Made by a program: the position numbers and the translations under genes. The notes under the pieces were generated by a model. That model worked only from the letters and a program-made list of their open reading frames with translations, had not been told where the DNA came from and did no database searches. From Rugamonas sp. (lineage in GTDB: Bacteria; Pseudomonadota; Gammaproteobacteria; Burkholderiales; Burkholderiaceae_D), in contig NZ_JANXMI010000148.1 of assembly GCF_025354735.1 (NCBI RefSeq), positions 1-58,224 on the forward strand: a stretch of 58,224 nt of DNA, written 5' to 3'. Shown one piece after another: positions 54,437 to 58,224 of the stretch (position 1 is its first letter; every line of letters begins with the position of its first letter).

Positions 54437-56659
54437 ATGACCATCGATATAAGCCAGTTTTTCCAGGTTTTTTTCGATGAAGCCGAAGAATTGCTGGCCG
54501 AAATGGAACGGCTGCTGCTGGCCGTCGATCTCGACGCGCCCGACGCCGAGGACTTGAACGCCATCTTCCGCACGGCCCACTCGGTCAAGGGCGGCGCGTC
54601 GACCTTCGGCGTGACCGACATGACGGAAGTGACCCACATCCTCGAAACGCTGCTCGACCGCATCCGCAAGGGCGAGATGGCGCTGACGTCCGAGCACGTC
54701 GACGCCTTCCTAGCCGCGAAAGACATCCTGAAGATGCAGCTCGACGGCCACCGCCACGGCGCCAGCGTCGACCAGGATGCCGTGGCCGACGTGCGCATGA
54801 TGCTGCAATCGCTGTCGCAGGACGTGGTGGTGGCGCCGGTGCAGATGGCGCCGTCGTTCCACGCGGCCGAGGCCAAGGTGGTCGACCACAGCGGCGGGCG
54901 CCGCTACCGGCTCGAACTGCCGGTGATGGTGCACCGCGAAGTGACGGCCCTGGGCGCCGAGCTGGGTCTGATGGGCCACGTGTCCATCACGCCGCTCGAC
55001 AAGGACCGCAACGCCATGGTCGTCACCACCCACGAAAGCCTGGACGACATCATCGCCATCTGCTCCTTCGTGCTCGATCCGGACGACATGGTCGTCACCG
55101 AACTGCCGGCCCTGACGCCCAAGCAGGCCAGGCTGGAAAACGCCGAACGCTCGCAGGCGGAAAGCGCGCTCGGCTACGGCTTCTTCGATGAAGTCGACCT
55201 GCATCCGGCGCCATCGGCCACCGCCGACGGCGCGCCCGGCTACGGCTTCTTCCAGCCGCTGGACCAGATCCGCGCCGCCGCCGAGGAGGGCGCCGACGAC
55301 GCCCGCGGCTACGGCTTCTTCCAGCCCATCGAACAAATCCAGGCCGCCGCCGGCATCGCGCTCGACCCGCCCACGCCGGCCGAGCTGCAAGCCCAGGCCC
55401 AGGCCAAGGCCGCCGAGGAACACGAGAAAAAGCCGGGCAAGAAGGAAGACAAAGGCGGCGCGCCCGGCGCCGAATCGTCGTCGATCCGCGTCTCCATCGA
55501 AAAGGTCGACCAGCTCATCAACCTGGTCGGCGAACTGGTCATCACCCAGGCGATGATAGAACAGCGCGTCGATTCGCTCGACCCGATGGCGCACGAGCGC
55601 CTGCTCAACAGCGTCAGCCAGCTGACCCGCAACACCCGCGATTTGCAGGAAGCGGTGATGTCGATCCGCATGATGTCGATGGACTTCGTGTTCTCGCGCT
55701 TCCCGCGCATGGTGCGCGACCTGGCCGCCAAGCTGGGCAAGAAGGTCGACTTCATCACCAACGGCGCGGCCACCGAACTGGACAAGGGACTCATCGAGCG
55801 CATCGTCGACCCGCTGACCCATTTGGTGCGCAACTCCATCGACCACGGCATCGAAATGCCGGCCGTGCGGCGCGCCGCCGGCAAGAGCGATTCGGGCCGG
55901 CTGTTCCTGTCGGCCAGCCACCAGGGCGGCAACATCATCATCGAGGTGTCGGACGACGGCGCCGGCTTGAACCGCGATAAAATCCTGGCCAAGGCGGCGC
56001 AGGGCGGCCTGCCCGTGATCGACACCATGAGCGACGCCGAGGTCTGGCAGCTGATCTTCGCGCCCGGCTTCTCGACCGCCGACGCCGTCACCGACGTCTC
56101 CGGCCGCGGCGTCGGCATGGATGTCGTCAAGCGCAATATCACGGCCATGGGCGGCGTCGTCGACATCCGCTCGGCCAAGGGCTTCGGCACCACGATCTCG
56201 ATTTCGCTGCCGCTGACGCTGGCCATTTTGGACGGCATGTCGATCCGCGTCGGCGAGGAGGTCTATATCCTGCCGCTGGGCTTCGTCATCGAGTCGCTCC
56301 AGCCGGAACCGGAGGACGTCAAGGAAATCAGCGGCAAGGGCCGCGTCATCAAGGTGCGCGGCGAATACCTGCCCCTGATCCCGCTGTACCAGATGTTCGA
56401 GATCACGCCGCGCCACACCAATCCGTCCGAGGGCATCGTCGTCATCATCGAGACCGACGGCCGCAAGGCCGGCCTGTTCGTCGACGACCTGGTCGGACAG
56501 CAGCAGGTGGTGGTCAAGAACCTGGAATCGAACTATCGCAAGGTGGCCGGCATCTCCGGCGCCACCATCCTCGGCGACGGCGGCGTGTCTTTGATACTGG
56601 ACGTGGCCGCGCTGATACGCTCGTCGCGCCAGCTGGCCGACGAATCGATTTTTTCCTGA
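54437..56659 (+). CDS. cheA: Chemotaxis histidine kinase CheA with triple GYGFF linker motif
   Basis: A 740-residue kinase. P1 domain with phospho-His H48 (IFRTAHSVKGGAS), a P2-like CheY/CheB-binding domain at about 153-225 (CSFVLDPDDMVV at its end), then a linker with GYGFF at 246-250, 268-272 and 291-295, followed by an Ala/Gln-rich stretch. P3 dimerisation starts near 352 (SIRVSIEKVDQLINLVGELVI), the P4 ATP domain has HLVRNSIDHGIEMP, DDGAGLN and GRGVGMDVV, and P5 (CheW-like) runs to the end. The three spaced aromatic motifs are 22-23 residues apart; they are presumably short peptide-binding elements, a point I infer. The ATG at 54437 lies 44 bases after cheY. Confidence 0.96.
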   Translation: MTIDISQFFQVFFDEAEELLAEMERLLLAVDLDAPDAEDLNAIFRTAHSVKGGASTFGVTDMTEVTHILETLLDRIRKGEMALTSEHVDAFLAAKDILKMQLDGHRHGASVDQDAVADVRMMLQSLSQDVVVAPVQMAPSFHAAEAKVVDHSGGRRYRLELPVMVHREVTALGAELGLMGHVSITPLDKDRNAMVVTTHESLDDIIAICSFVLDPDDMVVTELPALTPKQARLENAERSQAESALGYGFFDEVDLHPAPSATADGAPGYGFFQPLDQIRAAAEEGADDARGYGFFQPIEQIQAAAGIALDPPTPAELQAQAQAKAAEEHEKKPGKKEDKGGAPGAESSSIRVSIEKVDQLINLVGELVITQAMIEQRVDSLDPMAHERLLNSVSQLTRNTRDLQEAVMSIRMMSMDFVFSRFPRMVRDLAAKLGKKVDFITNGAATELDKGLIERIVDPLTHLVRNSIDHGIEMPAVRRAAGKSDSGRLFLSASHQGGNIIIEVSDDGAGLNRDKILAKAAQGGLPVIDTMSDAEVWQLIFAPGFSTADAVTDVSGRGVGMDVVKRNITAMGGVVDIRSAKGFGTTISISLPLTLAILDGMSIRVGEEVYILPLGFVIESLQPEPEDVKEISGKGRVIKVRGEYLPLIPLYQMFEITPRHTNPSEGIVVIIETDGRKAGLFVDDLVGQQQVVVKNLESNYRKVAGISGATILGDGGVSLILDVAALIRSSRQLADESIFS

Positions 56660-56699
56660 TTTTTAAACCGCATACTCACCCCTACATAGGACACCCATC

Positions 56700-57188
56700 A
56701 TGGCAGAAGCACTCACCACCGGCGCCAAAGAAATCGCGGGCCACGAATTCCTGGCCTTCACGCTCGGTTCCGAAGAATACGGCATCGACATCCTGAAGGT
56801 GCAGGAGATCCGTGGCTACGAAACGGTGACCCGCATCGCCAACGCGCCGGAATTCATCAAGGGTGTCATCAACCTGCGCGGCATCATCATCCCGGTGGTG
56901 GACATGCGCATCAAGTTCAAACTGGGCACGCCGGTGTACGACCAGTTCACCGTGGTCATCATCCTCAACATCAACGGCCGCATCGTCGGCATGGTGGTCG
57001 ACTCGGTCTCCGACGTCACCACGCTGACGCCGGAGCAGGTCAAGCAGGCACCGGAAATGGGCACCGCCTTCAGCACCGACTACATGATAGGCCTGGGCAC
57101 CATCGACGAGCGCATGCTGATCCTGGTCGATATCGACAAGCTGATGTCGAGCGCCGAAATGGGCTTGATCGAAACGCTGGCCGCCTGA
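56700..57188 (+). CDS. cheW: Chemotaxis coupling protein CheW
   Basis: A 162-residue CheW that links chemoreceptors to Che[59 protein letters not shown] is the canonical start of the double beta-barrel; [16 protein letters not shown] and [11 protein letters not shown] follow. The ATG follows an AGGA site. It lies 40 bases after cheA, in line with an operon. Confidence 0.96.
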   Translation: MAEALTTGAKEIAGHEFLAFTLGSEEYGIDILKVQEIRGYETVTRIANAPEFIKGVINLRGIIIPVVDMRIKFKLGTPVYDQFTVVIILNINGRIVGMVVDSVSDVTTLTPEQVKQAPEMGTAFSTDYMIGLGTIDERMLILVDIDKLMSSAEMGLIETLAA

Positions 57189-57376
57189 GGCCGCGGCGCG
57201 CCCCGACCCGCGCGCCGTGCCGGCAATACCAGCAAAAACAGCAAACGGCCGCACCCAAAAAATCGGCCTCCGCTCTCGTCTCCAGTGCCGGCGAACGGGA
57301 AAAATTCTGAGCATGGTGTAGTGCGGAGTAAAATCGGCAGGGCATTGTTCCAGCAGTCAGATTAAGGGTTAAACAA

Positions 57377-58224
57377 ATGCCGCAAACTAGAGACAGCTCC
57401 AAGGAGTTCGACTTCAACGCCAGGGATTTCGAGCGCGTCCGCGGCCTGATATACAAACGGGCCGGCATCTCGCTGGCCGACAGCAAACAAGAAATGGTGT
57501 ACAGCCGCCTGGCGCGGCGTCTGCGCGCCACCGGCATCGCCAGCTTCGCCAAGTATCTCGACGACCTCGAGGGCGGCCGCAGCGGCGACGACGAGTGGGA
57601 GGCCTTCACCAACGCGCTCACCACCAACCTGACGTCGTTCTTCCGCGAGGCCCACCACTTCCCGCTGCTGGCCGACCACGCCAAAAAGCTCAGGGACCCG
57701 ATCACCATCTGGTGCTCGGCCAGTTCCACCGGCGAGGAGCCGTATTCGATCGCCATGACGATGTGCGAGGCGTTCAACACGTTGACGCCGCCGTGCACCA
57801 TCATCGCCACCGACATCGACACCAATGTGCTGGCCACGGCCGCCAACGGCGTCTACTCGATCGACCGGCTCGACAAGATGTCGCCGGAACGCTCGCGCCG
57901 CTTTTTCCAGAAGGGCAAGGGCGAGCGCGAAGGCATGGTGCGGGTGCGGCCCGAGCTGCGCCAGATGATTACCTATAAACAGCTGAACCTGCTGGGCGAC
58001 CACTGGCCGCTGAACGGCCAGTTCGACGTCATCTTCTGCCGCAATGTGATGATTTATTTCGACAAGCCGACGCAGCGCAAGATCCTGGCGCGCTTCGTGC
58101 CGCTGATGAAGCCCGACGGGTTGCTGTTCGCCGGCCATTCGGAAAACTTCCTCTATGTGTCGGAGTCGCTCAAGCTGCGCGGCAAAACGGTGTACGAGCT
58201 CGATCCCGCCGCCCGCGCCGCCGG
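57377..58224 (+). CDS. cheR: Chemotaxis protein methyltransferase CheR, N-terminal part
   Basis: The gene runs past the window end; 282 codons are visible. CheR uses SAM to methylate glutamates of chemoreceptors. The N-terminal helical domain (FDFNARDFERVRGLIYKRAGISL...VYSRLARRLRATG) precedes the SAM domain: TTNLTSFFREAHHFPLL, ITIWCSASSTGEEPYSIAMTMCE, ATDIDTNVLATAANGVYS and FDVIFCRNVMIYFDKPTQ. ATG at 57377 follows AAGGG. The 188-base gap after cheW is the longest in the che genes, so an internal promoter is possible, though I see no clear element. Confidence 0.95.
   Translation, partial: MPQTRDSSKEFDFNARDFERVRGLIYKRAGISLADSKQEMVYSRLARRLRATGIASFAKYLDDLEGGRSGDDEWEAFTNALTTNLTSFFREAHHFPLLADHAKKLRDPITIWCSASSTGEEPYSIAMTMCEAFNTLTPPCTIIATDIDTNVLATAANGVYSIDRLDKMSPERSRRFFQKGKGEREGMVRVRPELRQMITYKQLNLLGDHWPLNGQFDVIFCRNVMIYFDKPTQRKILARFVPLMKPDGLLFAGHSENFLYVSESLKLRGKTVYELDPAARAA

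Overview
The window is a high-GC chromosomal segment from a motile betaproteobacterium. It most resembles Oxalobacteraceae (Duganella/Janthinobacterium/Massilia type), judged from codon use, the flhDC-motAB-che gene order, the DUF4153 and DUF1902 proteins and the style of the intergenic repeats. The assignment is by recognition, not by a search. I see no rRNA, tRNA, CRISPR array, transposase or phage gene.

Layout. 1-4.8 kb holds the end of a DUF4153 membrane protein, an M19 dipeptidase, a DEAD-box RNA helicase, an AlkD-like DNA repair protein and a DUF4287/DUF5655 gene broken by a one-base frameshift. 4.8-7.3 kb (minus) is an Mla/MCE-type lipid transport operon (permease, MCE protein, lipoprotein) with no ATPase gene. 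7.3-8.6 kb is a lower-GC patch with a GNAT-like gene coupled to a small basic protein. 8.6-16.5 kb holds a LysR/MFS divergent pair, an M16 zinc protease, a small acidic protein, a tandem rhodanese, an SRPBCC protein and an exported protein.

16.5-26.1 kb is the most unusual metabolic and sensory region. An AraC-type regulator diverges from an operon of an alkyl-DHAP-synthase-like flavoenzyme, a glycerol-3-phosphate dehydrogenase and an FGGY sugar/polyol kinase. This is followed by a sugar-binding lipoprotein whose reading frame is broken at a run of nine G, and by a large membrane sensor kinase. No ABC permease and no response regulator lie beside them.

26.1-33.0 kb (minus) holds two exported proteins (one a lipoprotein HExxH metallopeptidase), a receiver-PAS-GGDEF diguanylate cyclase, a PLP aminotransferase and a RidA protein. 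33.2-39.6 kb is a copper/silver-type RND efflux operon: small secreted Met/Cys protein, outer membrane factor, adaptor and CusA-type pump. htpG follows under a very good sigma-32 promoter that overlaps the cusA stop codon. A bidirectional terminator separates htpG from a hicBA toxin-antitoxin pair. A GH92 mannosidase, a chemoreceptor and kynU-kynA follow.

49-58.2 kb is the flagellar master and chemotaxis cluster: flhD, flhC, a membrane methyltransferase, motA, motB, a CheZ-like gene, cheY, cheA, cheW and cheR (cut by the window end). Upstream of flhDC lie two tandem copies of a near-consensus sigma-28 (FliA) promoter. This suggests that the flagellar master operon is under positive feedback from its own late sigma factor. 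I regard these promoters, the G9-interrupted sensor lipoprotein with its kinase, and the alkyl-DHAP-synthase/GlpD/kinase operon as the strongest leads.
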